Below, one piece after another: positions 40,442 to 48,486 of a stretch of 48,486 bases of DNA; position 1 is the first letter of the stretch; the number at the start of each line of letters is the position of its first letter. The stretch is from assembly GCA_900540145.1 (NCBI GenBank), contig UQEW01000004.1:1-48486 (forward strand), in the 5' to 3' direction. The position numbers and the translations under genes were made by a program. The DNA is from an uncultured Eubacteriales bacterium. Its GTDB lineage: Bacteria; Bacillota; Clostridia; Peptostreptococcales; Anaerovoracaceae. The notes below the pieces were generated by a model. The model was given only the letters and a program-made list of their open reading frames with translations, did no database searches and had not been told where the DNA came from.

Positions 40442-42736
40442 ATGAAAAGATGTGAATTGCTCATTCCGGCAGGCGGAAAAAAACAATTTATAGCTGCAGT
40501 TGAAAACGGAGCTGACGCTGTGTATGTAGGCGGCAGAGATTTTAACGCACGCATAAATGCCGAGAACTTTTCCGTTGAGGAACTGGAAAAAGCTGTAGAT
40601 TACGGGCATCTCAAGGGTGTAAAAACCTATGTGACTATGAATACTCTGCTGGATGACGAGCAACTCGAGCCGGCTCTTCTTAAGGCTGCCCAGTACTATA
40701 ACATAGGCGTAGACGGAATAATCATACAAGATATGGGCCTTGGCCTTTTGATAAAGGAGAACGTGCCTAAGCTTCCGATACATCTATCTACCCAAGCAGG
40801 GACATACGATGCGGAAGGAGTAGAGGCTGCGGCCGGCCTTGGATATGAAAGGGTAGTATTAGCCAGAGAGCTTTCATTAGAAGAGATAAAACGAGCTGTG
40901 AAAACCGGGATTGAAATTGAAGTATTCATTCACGGGGCTCTTTGCATGTGCTATTCCGGCCAATGCCAGCTGAGCAGATATATCGGCGGCAGGTCGGGGA
41001 ACAAGGGGGCCTGCGCACAGCCGTGCAGACTGCCGTATACGGGAATGAATAACCATAACTATCAGCAAACTTATCCGCTCAGTCCTAAAGACCTGTGCCT
41101 TATTGAGGATATAGGCGCATTGGCAGAAGCTGGAGTCGCTTCTCTTAAAGTGGAGGGAAGGATGAAATCGCCCGAATATGTTGCAATCGTCACCTCCATA
41201 TACAGAAAATATATAGATTTGTGGTATGAAAAAGGATACTATCAAGTAAAAAGTGAGGATTTAGCCGCACTAAAACAGATATTCAACAGAGGAGGCTTTA
41301 CTAAAGGTTATCTATACGGAGATCCGGGCCATAAGCTTATGTCACCTCAAGTATCGAAAAATACAGGAATCTATGTGGGAAAAACTCAAGGTGACAGCAA
41401 GGGTCCTTTGATAAAAATAAAGGCTGAAGGCGATATATCCAAGGGAGACTATATAGAAATAAGAGGAAAAGAAACGGTATCAGCTCTTGTAACTTATAAA
41501 AAAAATGTGGGAAACGGAAGTTTGGAAATAGGAGACGTTAAGTCCAAGATACAAAAAGGTTCGTCGGTTTACCGGCTGGTGTCCGGAAACCTGATGGAAA
41601 AAGCCAGAAAGACTTTTGAAAACGTAGATTACGATACAGGCAGGCACAGCAGGAAAATGCCGATTTATATGAAGTTGACCATCATATCCGGAAAACCCAT
41701 GGAATTGGAAGCTTCTTGCCGGATAAATGCTGGCGGAGCGGATACAGTCATTACAGTTAAAAAATATGGAGCAGCGGCAGAGGAGGCGCGTAATGGTACG
41801 GGTTGCAGAGAAATGGCAAAGAGACAGCTGTCTAAAACAGGCGGTACTCCATTTGTCCCGCAAGAGACAGAGGTCGTTGAAAACCAACCTTGTCATGTCC
41901 CGGTCTCCCTTTTGAATGACCTTAGAAGAGAGACTTTGAAAGAACTAGAGGAGAAAATAAAGGCGTGCTACAAAAATGAATGCAGTTTTGGGCATACATC
42001 ATTAGATGAAGAGCACGAAGCTTTAAGCACTGATGAGTTCAGTAAACATACAGATGAGCCGCTATTGGAGCTGCTTTTTTACAACATAGGCGGTTTTACC
42101 AACTGTGATATGAAAGAGCTTTCGAAACTACTGATAGAAAACGGAAAGCTAAGTATCGGAAGCAAGGTTAGAGCAATGGTTCCTATCCATCAGTTTACAG
42201 AAGCTTTGCAAAAAGAGATGCCGCAAGACAAACTTAATGTTGAAATTTCTCCATACATTCAAGGGATCAACAAGGGCAGCGCAGACAGATGGATAGAAGA
42301 AAATTTTGAAAGCATAGTCCAAGTCATCAGAGACAACGGAAATAACATATACGTAGGCAATATCAGATGGATAAAGCCTTTTGCCGATGCCGGAATAAAT
42401 GTAATAGGTGACAGCGGATTAAACATAACTAACTGCTATAGCAAAAAAGCCTATCGCATGCTGGGCGTAAGCCAATTCAGAGACTCTCTTGAAAAACAGC
42501 AAAAAGGAACTGGAGCATTTCCTCTGATGATAATGGAGCATAAATTTGATGATGCCATCATAACTGACAGAAAAGGACAAGAGTATAGATTGGCCTTTGA
42601 CGATTTTAGCCATAAGACTTTACTTATTAAAGAAAATGAGTCTATAGAGTGGGACCTGGTCAGAAGAATTGTTGCAGAAGGCAAAACGCCGCTGAGACTG
42701 TATATTACAACGCATGGAAACAGGACAAGCTATTAA
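40442..42736 (+). CDS. U32 family peptidase-like protein with C-terminal extension
   Basis: A 764-residue protein. The first part is the U32 domain (CELLIPAGGKKQFIAAVENGADAVYVGG) with the four-cysteine cluster CMCYSGQCQLSRYIGGRSGNKGACAQPC pattern. The middle carries a DUF3656-type region, and the C-terminal third a second U32-like part (VGNIRWIKPFADAGINVIGDSGLNITN). Relatives such as E. coli RlhA take part in 23S rRNA hydroxylation, so RNA modification is at least as likely as proteolysis. GAGG lies six bases before the ATG. It is transcribed away from the AI-2E gene. Confidence 0.9.
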   Translation: MKRCELLIPAGGKKQFIAAVENGADAVYVGGRDFNARINAENFSVEELEKAVDYGHLKGVKTYVTMNTLLDDEQLEPALLKAAQYYNIGVDGIIIQDMGLGLLIKENVPKLPIHLSTQAGTYDAEGVEAAAGLGYERVVLARELSLEEIKRAVKTGIEIEVFIHGALCMCYSGQCQLSRYIGGRSGNKGACAQPCRLPYTGMNNHNYQQTYPLSPKDLCLIEDIGALAEAGVASLKVEGRMKSPEYVAIVTSIYRKYIDLWYEKGYYQVKSEDLAALKQIFNRGGFTKGYLYGDPGHKLMSPQVSKNTGIYVGKTQGDSKGPLIKIKAEGDISKGDYIEIRGKETVSALVTYKKNVGNGSLEIGDVKSKIQKGSSVYRLVSGNLMEKARKTFENVDYDTGRHSRKMPIYMKLTIISGKPMELEASCRINAGGADTVITVKKYGAAAEEARNGTGCREMAKRQLSKTGGTPFVPQETEVVENQPCHVPVSLLNDLRRETLKELEEKIKACYKNECSFGHTSLDEEHEALSTDEFSKHTDEPLLELLFYNIGGFTNCDMKELSKLLIENGKLSIGSKVRAMVPIHQFTEALQKEMPQDKLNVEISPYIQGINKGSADRWIEENFESIVQVIRDNGNNIYVGNIRWIKPFADAGINVIGDSGLNITNCYSKKAYRMLGVSQFRDSLEKQQKGTGAFPLMIMEHKFDDAIITDRKGQEYRLAFDDFSHKTLLIKENESIEWDLVRRIVAEGKTPLRLYITTHGNRTSY

Positions 42737-43075
42737 ATGATATGAGGGATTTTGTCTAAATGCTTAACAGGAATATTTTGCCAAAATGCTTTGCAAGAGT
42801 ACAGCATGAGTTAAAGCTCCATACTGTTTAAGAAACAAGCAATTGTGGTAAAAATTAATGGAAATATACAAGAAGCAACAAGGGATGCGAAAAAGCCGTG
42901 AAAAGAAAGCTCTACAGCTTGAAAAATAGGGGATTAAGCCTCTATTTATGTATTGAAAAAAGTGCATAATAAATAGAAAAAAATAATTGACAGGCGCCTT
43001 GTATACAGCATAACATCGAATTGTAATTGAATACAATATACATTTAAAAACAATTTAACAGGAGGAAGCTTTATT
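42737..43075 (+). promoter_or_regulatory. pflB upstream region with promoter
   Basis: TTGACA (42987-42992) and TAACAT (43011-43016) are 18 bases apart and form the likely pflB promoter. A hairpin, AAATAGGGG with CCTCTATTT (42924-42947), lies just before it. The remainder, 42737-42920, shows no gene and no clear terminator for the U32 gene. Confidence 0.6.
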
Positions 43076-45307
43076 ATGAGAAAAGAATGGGAAGGATTCG
43101 TTGAAGGCAGCTGGGTAGACAACATAGATGTAGAGGATTTTATCCATCTCAACTATACGCCTTATGATGGGGATGCCAGCTTTTTAGCAGGACCTACTGA
43201 GAGGACTAAAGAGTGTCTCGCAAGAGTTCAGGAGTTGCTTATCGAAGAGAGAAAAGCCGGAGGAACTCTCAAAGTTGACGCCAGCAGAATAATGAGGATA
43301 AACGCTTTTGGGCCTGGGTACATAGTTCCCGGCAAAGATATCATCGTTGGACTGCAGACGGACGAGCCGCTGAAGAGAGGTATCTGTCCTTTCGGCGGAA
43401 TTAAAATGGTAAGAGAAGAAGTAGCTGAATTCGGAGAAAAGCTTCCTGAAGAAATAGATAGAATGTTTGATTACATCACCACTCATAACGATGGTGTATT
43501 TAAAGCTTACTCAAAAGAAATGAAGCAAGTAAGACATCTGGGATTCATTACGGGACTTCCTGATGCTTACGGCAGAGGAAGAATCATAGGCGACTACAGA
43601 AGAGCAGCGCTTTATGGAATAGACCATTTGATTGAAGAAAAAGAAAAAGATCATGAAATGATAGCGTCTCGTGCCGTAATGAGCGAAGAGAATATCAGAA
43701 CATCAGAAGAGATATTTAATCAGATAAAGTCCCTCAAGGAAATCAAAAAGATGGCTGAAAGCTATGGCTTTGATATATCCGGGCCGGCTAAAGACGTCAA
43801 AGAAGCTATCCAATGGACTTACTTCGCTTACCTGGCAGGTATCAAGGAAGAAAACGGAGCGGCCATGTCCATAGGAAGAACCTCTACATTTATAGACATC
43901 TATGCTGAAAGAGACCTGGCTAGAGGAACTTATACAGAAGAACAGATACAAGAATTTATCGATGATTATATCTTGAAGCTGAGAGTGGCAAGACATCTGA
44001 GAACCAACGAATATAATGAACTTTTCGGTGGAGACCCGATGTGGATTACAGAAGGTATAGCAGGAGTAGGTGTTGACGGACGCCATAAGGTAACCAAGAA
44101 CTCCTTTAGATTCCTCCAGACTCTGTACAATCTGGGACCTGCTCCGGAGCCGAATCTTACAGTGCTGTGGTCTAAAGATCTGCCGGAACCTTTCAAGAAA
44201 TTCTGCGCTCAGGTTTCAATAGATACAGATTCTGTTCAATATGAGAACGATGATAAGATGAGACCTACTTACGGAGAAGACTACTCCATCGCTTGCTGCG
44301 TATCAGCGATTCAGATGGGCCAGCAGATACAATTCTTCGGCGCTAGATGCAACTTGGCCAAAATACTGCTTTTAGGTCTTAACGGCGGTATCGATGAAAG
44401 AACGGGAGAACATGTAGGTCCTCAGATGGAACAGGTAGGAGACGGTCCTATAGACTTTGATGACGCATGGAAGAGATTTAATATATATCTTGAATGGCTC
44501 TGCGGATTATATGTAAACATCATGAACATTATCCATTTCATGCATGATAAGTACGATTATGAAAGCTCGCAGATGGCGTTCCTCGATTCTGAACTTAAGA
44601 GACTTATGGCTTTCGGCGTAGCAGGATTTTCCGTAGCTGCCGATTCCCTGTCAGCTATCAAATATGCCAAGGTTTATCCTATAAGAGATGAAAACGGCGT
44701 TATCGTAGACTTTAGAACAGAGGGTGATTTCCCTAAATACGGCAATGACGATGATAGAGTGGACGAAATAGCTGTAAAGATTTCCGAAAGAACCATAGAA
44801 GAACTGAGAAAACATCCTACTTACAGAAATTCCGTACACACTTTATCGGTATTGACCATTACTTCCAACGTAATGTACGGAAAGAAAACAGGCAATACTC
44901 CTGATGGAAGAAGAGCAGGAACACCTTTTGCTCCGGGAGCAAATCCTATGCACGAGAGAGACAACCATGGGGCTATAGCTTCCCTCAACTCAGTATCCAA
45001 GATAGACTGGGATACATGTCAGGACGGCGTATCAAATACATTCTCCATTACGCCTGAGGCCCTTGGCAAGGAAAGAGATGACCAGATAAACACTTTAGTA
45101 GGGCTGCTGGGAGGATACTTTGACAGAGGAGCGCATCACCTCAACGTAAACGTGCTCAACAGAAGCTTGCTTGAAGACGCTTATGAAAATCCTGAAAAAT
45201 ACCCTAACCTGACCGTTAGAGTATCAGGATATGCGGTAAGATTTAACGCTCTTTCTAAGAATCATCAAAAGGAAGTAATAGCAAGAACGTTCCACAGCCA
45301 CGTATAA
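43076..45307 (+). CDS. pflB: Formate C-acetyltransferase (pyruvate formate-lyase)
   Basis: This oxygen-sensitive glycyl-radical enzyme converts pyruvate and CoA to acetyl-CoA and formate. The active-site cysteine pair is Cys407-Cys408 in SIACCVSAIQMG, and the radical glycine is Gly718 in RVSGYAVRF near the C-terminus. GTSTFIDIY-like GRTSTFIDIYAERDL and TPDGRRAGTPFAPGANPMH are family segments. The 743 residues are normal. ACAGGAGG precedes the ATG. The activase gene follows 36 bases later, so they form an operon. Marks a fermentative anaerobe. Confidence 0.97.
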   Translation: MRKEWEGFVEGSWVDNIDVEDFIHLNYTPYDGDASFLAGPTERTKECLARVQELLIEERKAGGTLKVDASRIMRINAFGPGYIVPGKDIIVGLQTDEPLKRGICPFGGIKMVREEVAEFGEKLPEEIDRMFDYITTHNDGVFKAYSKEMKQVRHLGFITGLPDAYGRGRIIGDYRRAALYGIDHLIEEKEKDHEMIASRAVMSEENIRTSEEIFNQIKSLKEIKKMAESYGFDISGPAKDVKEAIQWTYFAYLAGIKEENGAAMSIGRTSTFIDIYAERDLARGTYTEEQIQEFIDDYILKLRVARHLRTNEYNELFGGDPMWITEGIAGVGVDGRHKVTKNSFRFLQTLYNLGPAPEPNLTVLWSKDLPEPFKKFCAQVSIDTDSVQYENDDKMRPTYGEDYSIACCVSAIQMGQQIQFFGARCNLAKILLLGLNGGIDERTGEHVGPQMEQVGDGPIDFDDAWKRFNIYLEWLCGLYVNIMNIIHFMHDKYDYESSQMAFLDSELKRLMAFGVAGFSVAADSLSAIKYAKVYPIRDENGVIVDFRTEGDFPKYGNDDDRVDEIAVKISERTIEELRKHPTYRNSVHTLSVLTITSNVMYGKKTGNTPDGRRAGTPFAPGANPMHERDNHGAIASLNSVSKIDWDTCQDGVSNTFSITPEALGKERDDQINTLVGLLGGYFDRGAHHLNVNVLNRSLLEDAYENPEKYPNLTVRVSGYAVRFNALSKNHQKEVIARTFHSHV

Positions 45308-45343
45308 AAATTCAACTATTATGATAAGGAAGGCAGAGTACCG

Positions 45344-46090
45344 GTGAAAGGCAGATTACATTCTATAGAAACTTTTGGAGCAGTAGATGGCCCCGGCATA
45401 AGGACAGTGTTTTTTATGCAAGGCTGTCCTGCCAGATGTCTATATTGCCATAATCCTGATTCTTGGGATGAAAAAGGCGGAAGGGACATTGAAATAGAAG
45501 AAATCGTCCACTGGGCTGAAAGAGGCCGACCTTACTACGGCGACAAAGGAGGAGTGACTTTTTCCGGCGGGGAACCTCTGCTGCAAGGTGAATTCCTCAT
45601 ACAAGCAATCAATGCGCTGAAAGAAACAGGAATAGATTCAGCCATTGATGCCAGCGGAACTTATGTGGATGAGTTTACTGAAGATGCTGTACGTGCCAGT
45701 GAGCTCGTATTGCTGGATATAAAACATCCTATAGCCGAGCGGTTTGAGATAATAACCGGAAGAAAACAAGAATCCCTTTTCAAGCTGATAGATATAATAA
45801 ACAGAAACGGCAAACATGTTTGGGTAAGGAATGTTGTAGTGCCGGATATCAATGACACCGAAGAAGACATAGAAGCGCTCAACGATTTTATGAAGAACAT
45901 AAGATATATTGATAAGGTAGAACTTCTTGGATATCATACCATGGCCGTAAACAAATATGGCAAATTGGGAATAACATACCGGCTTAAGGGTGTTCCGCCT
46001 ATGGATGGACAGCGTTTAAATCAGTTAAAGAAACTAGTTTCCATTCCTCAGACAGATGCAGTCAGCCAGATGGAAATTGAGCAACATTAA
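45344..46090 (+). CDS. pflA: Pyruvate formate-lyase activating enzyme
   Basis: A 248-residue radical SAM enzyme that places the glycyl radical on PflB. The iron-sulfur motif CPARCLYCHN (CxxxCxxC) follows DGPGIRTVFFMQG, and GGVTFSGGEPLLQ is the SAM-binding GGE motif. The start is a GTG behind a rather distant AAGGAAGG. It lies directly after pflB and is followed by a strong terminator. Confidence 0.96.
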   Translation: MKGRLHSIETFGAVDGPGIRTVFFMQGCPARCLYCHNPDSWDEKGGRDIEIEEIVHWAERGRPYYGDKGGVTFSGGEPLLQGEFLIQAINALKETGIDSAIDASGTYVDEFTEDAVRASELVLLDIKHPIAERFEIITGRKQESLFKLIDIINRNGKHVWVRNVVVPDINDTEEDIEALNDFMKNIRYIDKVELLGYHTMAVNKYGKLGITYRLKGVPPMDGQRLNQLKKLVSIPQTDAVSQMEIEQH

Positions 46091-46129
46091 AACTTAATAA
46101 TTAGATAAAACCGGCACAAGCCAACAAAA

Positions 46130-46173
46130 GAGCTGCCTCAAAATGAAGCGACTGAGGCAGCTCATATTTTTTT
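46130..46173 (+). terminator. Terminator of pflB-pflA
   Basis: GAGCTGCCTCA (46130-46140) pairs with TGAGGCAGCTC (46153-46163), followed by ATATTTTTTT. Confidence 0.9.
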
Positions 46174-46213
46174 CTTCAGTTGTCTGAATAATTTTTTTAA
46201 GCATGAACAGTGG

Positions 46214-47716
46214 CTAGGCTTCCATAGCTTTTAATGCCGTATCCTTTTCAGCTTCTCTGTCATCTAAAATTTTTTGATATTCTTCTTCAGAAATTTTAGT
46301 CATAGAAATTCCGGTAAAACCATAAAACATAGACACAATAGGGTTAATCCAATTAAGAATAGCAAAAGGAGCATATCCGCCTGGTCCCCATTGAGGACAT
46401 TGCAAGAAAGTGCTCATAGTTGCTCCACATGTATTCCAAGGAACGAAGTTTGATGTAAGCGTACCGGAATCTTCCAGACATCTGGAAAGATTTTTTGGAG
46501 CAAGTCTTAAATCCTCAAAAGCTTCTTTGTACATTCTCCCCGGAAGAATAATTGCCAGGTACTGGTCTGAACAAAGGATGTTAACCATTATGCACGACAT
46601 GATAGTGACAGCTACAAGACCTCCTCTGGTACCTCTGGCTAATTTTAACAAAGCTTTTGTTATGGTGCCCATGATCCCGGTGCAATCAACTATACCTCCA
46701 AACACCATAGCGCAGAGAATTAATGAAATAGTCCACATCATACCTTGCATTCCTGATGTGGACAGCAGACTGCCGACTTCTTGTATTATTGCGCTTGAGC
46801 CTTCTGGTACCTCTACGCTGACTCCGTAATTAAGAAAGTAAGCAGCGCCCGGAATGCCTTCTGCGCCGTTACCGATAATACTGTTGCCTTGCATTTCGAA
46901 AAAAGGAAGGCCCAGCAATACACCGCCAAGCAACGCCGGCAATACCGGGAGCTTAAAGGCTACGGCAAGAATAACGAAAACAGGAGGTATTAGACAAACT
47001 ATGCTTATCTTGTAATTATCAGTTATAAAGTTTAAGATTTCATTAATCGCAGATAAATCAGCATTGCTATTTTGTTGACCAAGCATACCTATCAAGAGAT
47101 AAGCGATCAAAGCCACAACCAAGGATGGACCGGTAGTCCATATCATATGCTTGACATGATCAAAAAGAGTAGAGCCTGCAACGGCAGGTGCCAAATTAGT
47201 AGTATCAGATAAAGGCGACATTTTATCACCGAAATATGCACCTGAAACTACTGCTCCGGCAGTCATATAAACAGGAAAGCCTAAAGCTGTCCCCACACCT
47301 ATGAGCGCGACACCCATAGAACCGGCTGTAGACCATGAGGAGCCTGTTGCCAAAGATACGATGGAGCAGAGCAAACATGCGGTAAATAAAAAAACACTTG
47401 GCGCGATAATTTTAATACCATAATACATCATTGAAGGGATAACGCCGCTAGCCATCCATGAGCCCAACATAGCTTCTACCACTGCAAGAATTAAAATCGC
47501 TTGCATTGTTCTGTTTATAGCAGCTAATATGCCTTGCTCCATATAAGCCCATTTCCATCCGTTGATGGCAGCAATAATTGCGGCAAACCCACCGGCGATA
47601 ATTAATGCGATGTGCGCCTCGCCGGCTTTTGTATCAACCATGACACCCCAAAAAATAAGGGCAACAAGAACAACCATCACCAGAAGACATTGCCACATAG
47701 GAATTTTTTTCCCCAT
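46214..47716 (-). CDS. nhaC: NhaC-type Na+/H+ antiporter
   Basis: A membrane protein of about 500 residues and 11-12 segments. SGAYFGDKMSPLSDTTNLAPAVAGS is the hallmark of the NhaC family, with SLATGSSWSTAGSMGVAL before it and FVPWNTCGATMSTFL near the end. It probably exchanges Na+ for H+, though relatives such as MleN swap organic acids as well. The ATG at 47716 is chosen because AAGGAGGG is properly spaced; the longer frame from 47767 lacks a ribosome binding site. It has its own consensus promoter. Confidence 0.9.
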   Translation of the reverse strand: MGKKIPMWQCLLVMVVLVALIFWGVMVDTKAGEAHIALIIAGGFAAIIAAINGWKWAYMEQGILAAINRTMQAILILAVVEAMLGSWMASGVIPSMMYYGIKIIAPSVFLFTACLLCSIVSLATGSSWSTAGSMGVALIGVGTALGFPVYMTAGAVVSGAYFGDKMSPLSDTTNLAPAVAGSTLFDHVKHMIWTTGPSLVVALIAYLLIGMLGQQNSNADLSAINEILNFITDNYKISIVCLIPPVFVILAVAFKLPVLPALLGGVLLGLPFFEMQGNSIIGNGAEGIPGAAYFLNYGVSVEVPEGSSAIIQEVGSLLSTSGMQGMMWTISLILCAMVFGGIVDCTGIMGTITKALLKLARGTRGGLVAVTIMSCIMVNILCSDQYLAIILPGRMYKEAFEDLRLAPKNLSRCLEDSGTLTSNFVPWNTCGATMSTFLQCPQWGPGGYAPFAILNWINPIVSMFYGFTGISMTKISEEEYQKILDDREAEKDTALKAMEA

Positions 47717-47793
47717 AAATAAGCCCTCCTTCAACAAAACATGAAAATAGACACACTGATGTAACAATTATACAATACATACAAGATATAATA

Positions 47794-47822
47794 ATTATAT
47801 AAATCTGTTGTTTTTTTGTCAA
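47794..47822 (-). promoter_or_regulatory. nhaC promoter
   Basis: On the minus strand TTGACA (47817-47822) and TATAAT (47794-47799) are a perfect consensus pair 17 bases apart. Confidence 0.8.
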
Positions 47823-48028
47823 TTAATGAAGAAATGTTTTCGCATAAGGAATTGTTAAAAACGCGTAAAAAGGATTTGATACATAAGAGTGTGGTTTCAG
47901 AATGCTTGGCAACAGAGACTGTATATAAAAACTTGTATATCTAACAGTACATATTATATAAAATATGAAACGCATGGTGGAGATTTAAAGAGGAAAAATA
48001 AAAATATCAAAAAAAGTAAAAAAAGTGC

Positions 48029-48058
48029 TTGACAAGAGATGGGTAAGGATGGTAAGAT
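48029..48058 (+). promoter_or_regulatory. rRNA operon promoter P1
   Basis: TTGACA (48029-48034) and TAAGAT (48053-48058) are 18 bases apart. The same -10 is used by P2. The 200 bases upstream (47823-48028) are AT-rich with no gene. Confidence 0.7.
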
Positions 48059-48149
48059 AACCAAGCTGCCAGATGAAAACAGGCAGCAGAGACATCAAAA
48101 AGGGAAAAGAAAAGACAAGAAAAACTTGTAAAAAAAGTTAAAAAACTTG

Positions 48150-48178
48150 TTGACAATGAAAGCCCTTTGTGCTAAGAT
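48150..48178 (+). promoter_or_regulatory. rRNA operon promoter P2
   Basis: TTGACA (48150-48155) and TAAGAT (48173-48178) are 17 bases apart, 121 bases downstream of P1. Tandem promoters are usual for rRNA operons. Confidence 0.8.
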
Positions 48179-48421
48179 GTTAAATGTTCGACAAAAGGTC
48201 GAACGGCGGCTTAAAAAGCCGTAAGAACCTTGAAAACTTCATAGTATGGAAATTAAGTCGAAAAGACAAACCGCTGTGAGAAATCACAGCAGAGTGGGTC
48301 AAAAGTACAATTTCTAAGAGACAATAATTCTAAAGAATTATGCAAAAGCGCAATAAGCGCGTTTATCCTAAAAAGGGAAACTTTTAGATGATAGTAAAGG
48401 CGAAAGCCTTTAATATACCAT
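48179..48421 (+). promoter_or_regulatory. rRNA leader with hairpins
   Basis: The leader of pre-16S RNA holds several stems: GTTCGAC/GTCGAAC (48186-48204), CGGCTT/AAGCCG (48207-48221), GCTGTGA-GAAA-TCACAGC (48273-48290) and TAAAGGC-GAAA-GCCTTTA (48395-48412). The last two are capped by GAAA tetraloops. AACCTTGAAAACTTCATAG fits the usual antitermination/processing region of Clostridial leaders. Confidence 0.65.

Positions 48422-48486
<65 letters not shown>

Noticed and set aside
48005..48180. A gene between nhaC and the rRNA operon
   Set aside because: No open frame with a ribosome binding site; the sequence is explained by tandem rRNA promoters.

Overview
The window looks like chromosomal DNA from a low-GC, spore-forming, fermentative anaerobe of the Clostridia. 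The evidence is the codon usage (rich in ATA and AGA), strong purine-rich ribosome binding sites, spoIIID behind a sigma-E type promoter, a pyruvate formate-lyase/activase pair, an Mbl-type MreB, a Trp T-box and Firmicute-style tmRNA and 16S ends. Clostridiales family XIII (Anaerovoracaceae) is a guess from general feel and cannot be proven here. No phage, insertion sequence or CRISPR array was seen.

Layout. 1-2200: a lipoprotein gene on the minus strand, a possible micro-gene, then a LexA-boxed promoter. 2210-9225: uvrB-uvrA-pncB and a papain-fold (YiiX-like) gene. 9294-11710: fba and small unknown proteins. 11793-14296: a leaderless pseudouridine synthase gene, lepB, a signal-peptidase-like gene lacking the catalytic Ser, and smpB. 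14358-16589: an amidohydrolase gene separating smpB from ssrA (tmRNA). 16666-20105: a DUF368 polyprenyl-phosphate transporter, a lipase-like hydrolase, a micro-protein plus EcsC, and queT. 20446-25148: a redox-Cys protein, an E2-like acyltransferase, a HutD-like membrane protein, homoserine dehydrogenase and threonine aldolase. 25322-29722: a GPH-family symporter, a lipoprotein, SpoIIID and a MATE exporter. 29782-31583: promoter, Trp T-box and a trpB broken by a one-base frameshift. 32035-42736: nitroreductase, DUF1836 regulator, acyl-CoA ligase, a 39-residue protein, Mbl, a THUMP-type RNA methylase, a MocR-like regulator, an AI-2E family permease and a U32 protein. 43076-47716: pflB-pflA and an NhaC antiporter. 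47800-48486: tandem rRNA promoters, the leader and the first about 65 bases of 16S rRNA, cut by the window end.

The most novel signal is a dispersed intergenic element of about 190-256 bp, present three times (49-301 minus, 20170-20425 plus, 31646-31837 plus). Each copy lies just downstream of a gene and in that gene's orientation. Each has a 5' inverted repeat, and two have a strong central hairpin. The stems differ between copies by paired changes. It could be a miniature inverted-repeat element, a 3'-end RNA element or a terminator module. A second theme is pseudo-enzymes: the S26 paralogue has Asp in place of the catalytic Ser, the MocR-like regulator has Leu in place of the PLP lysine, and the E2-like protein has Glu in place of the catalytic His.
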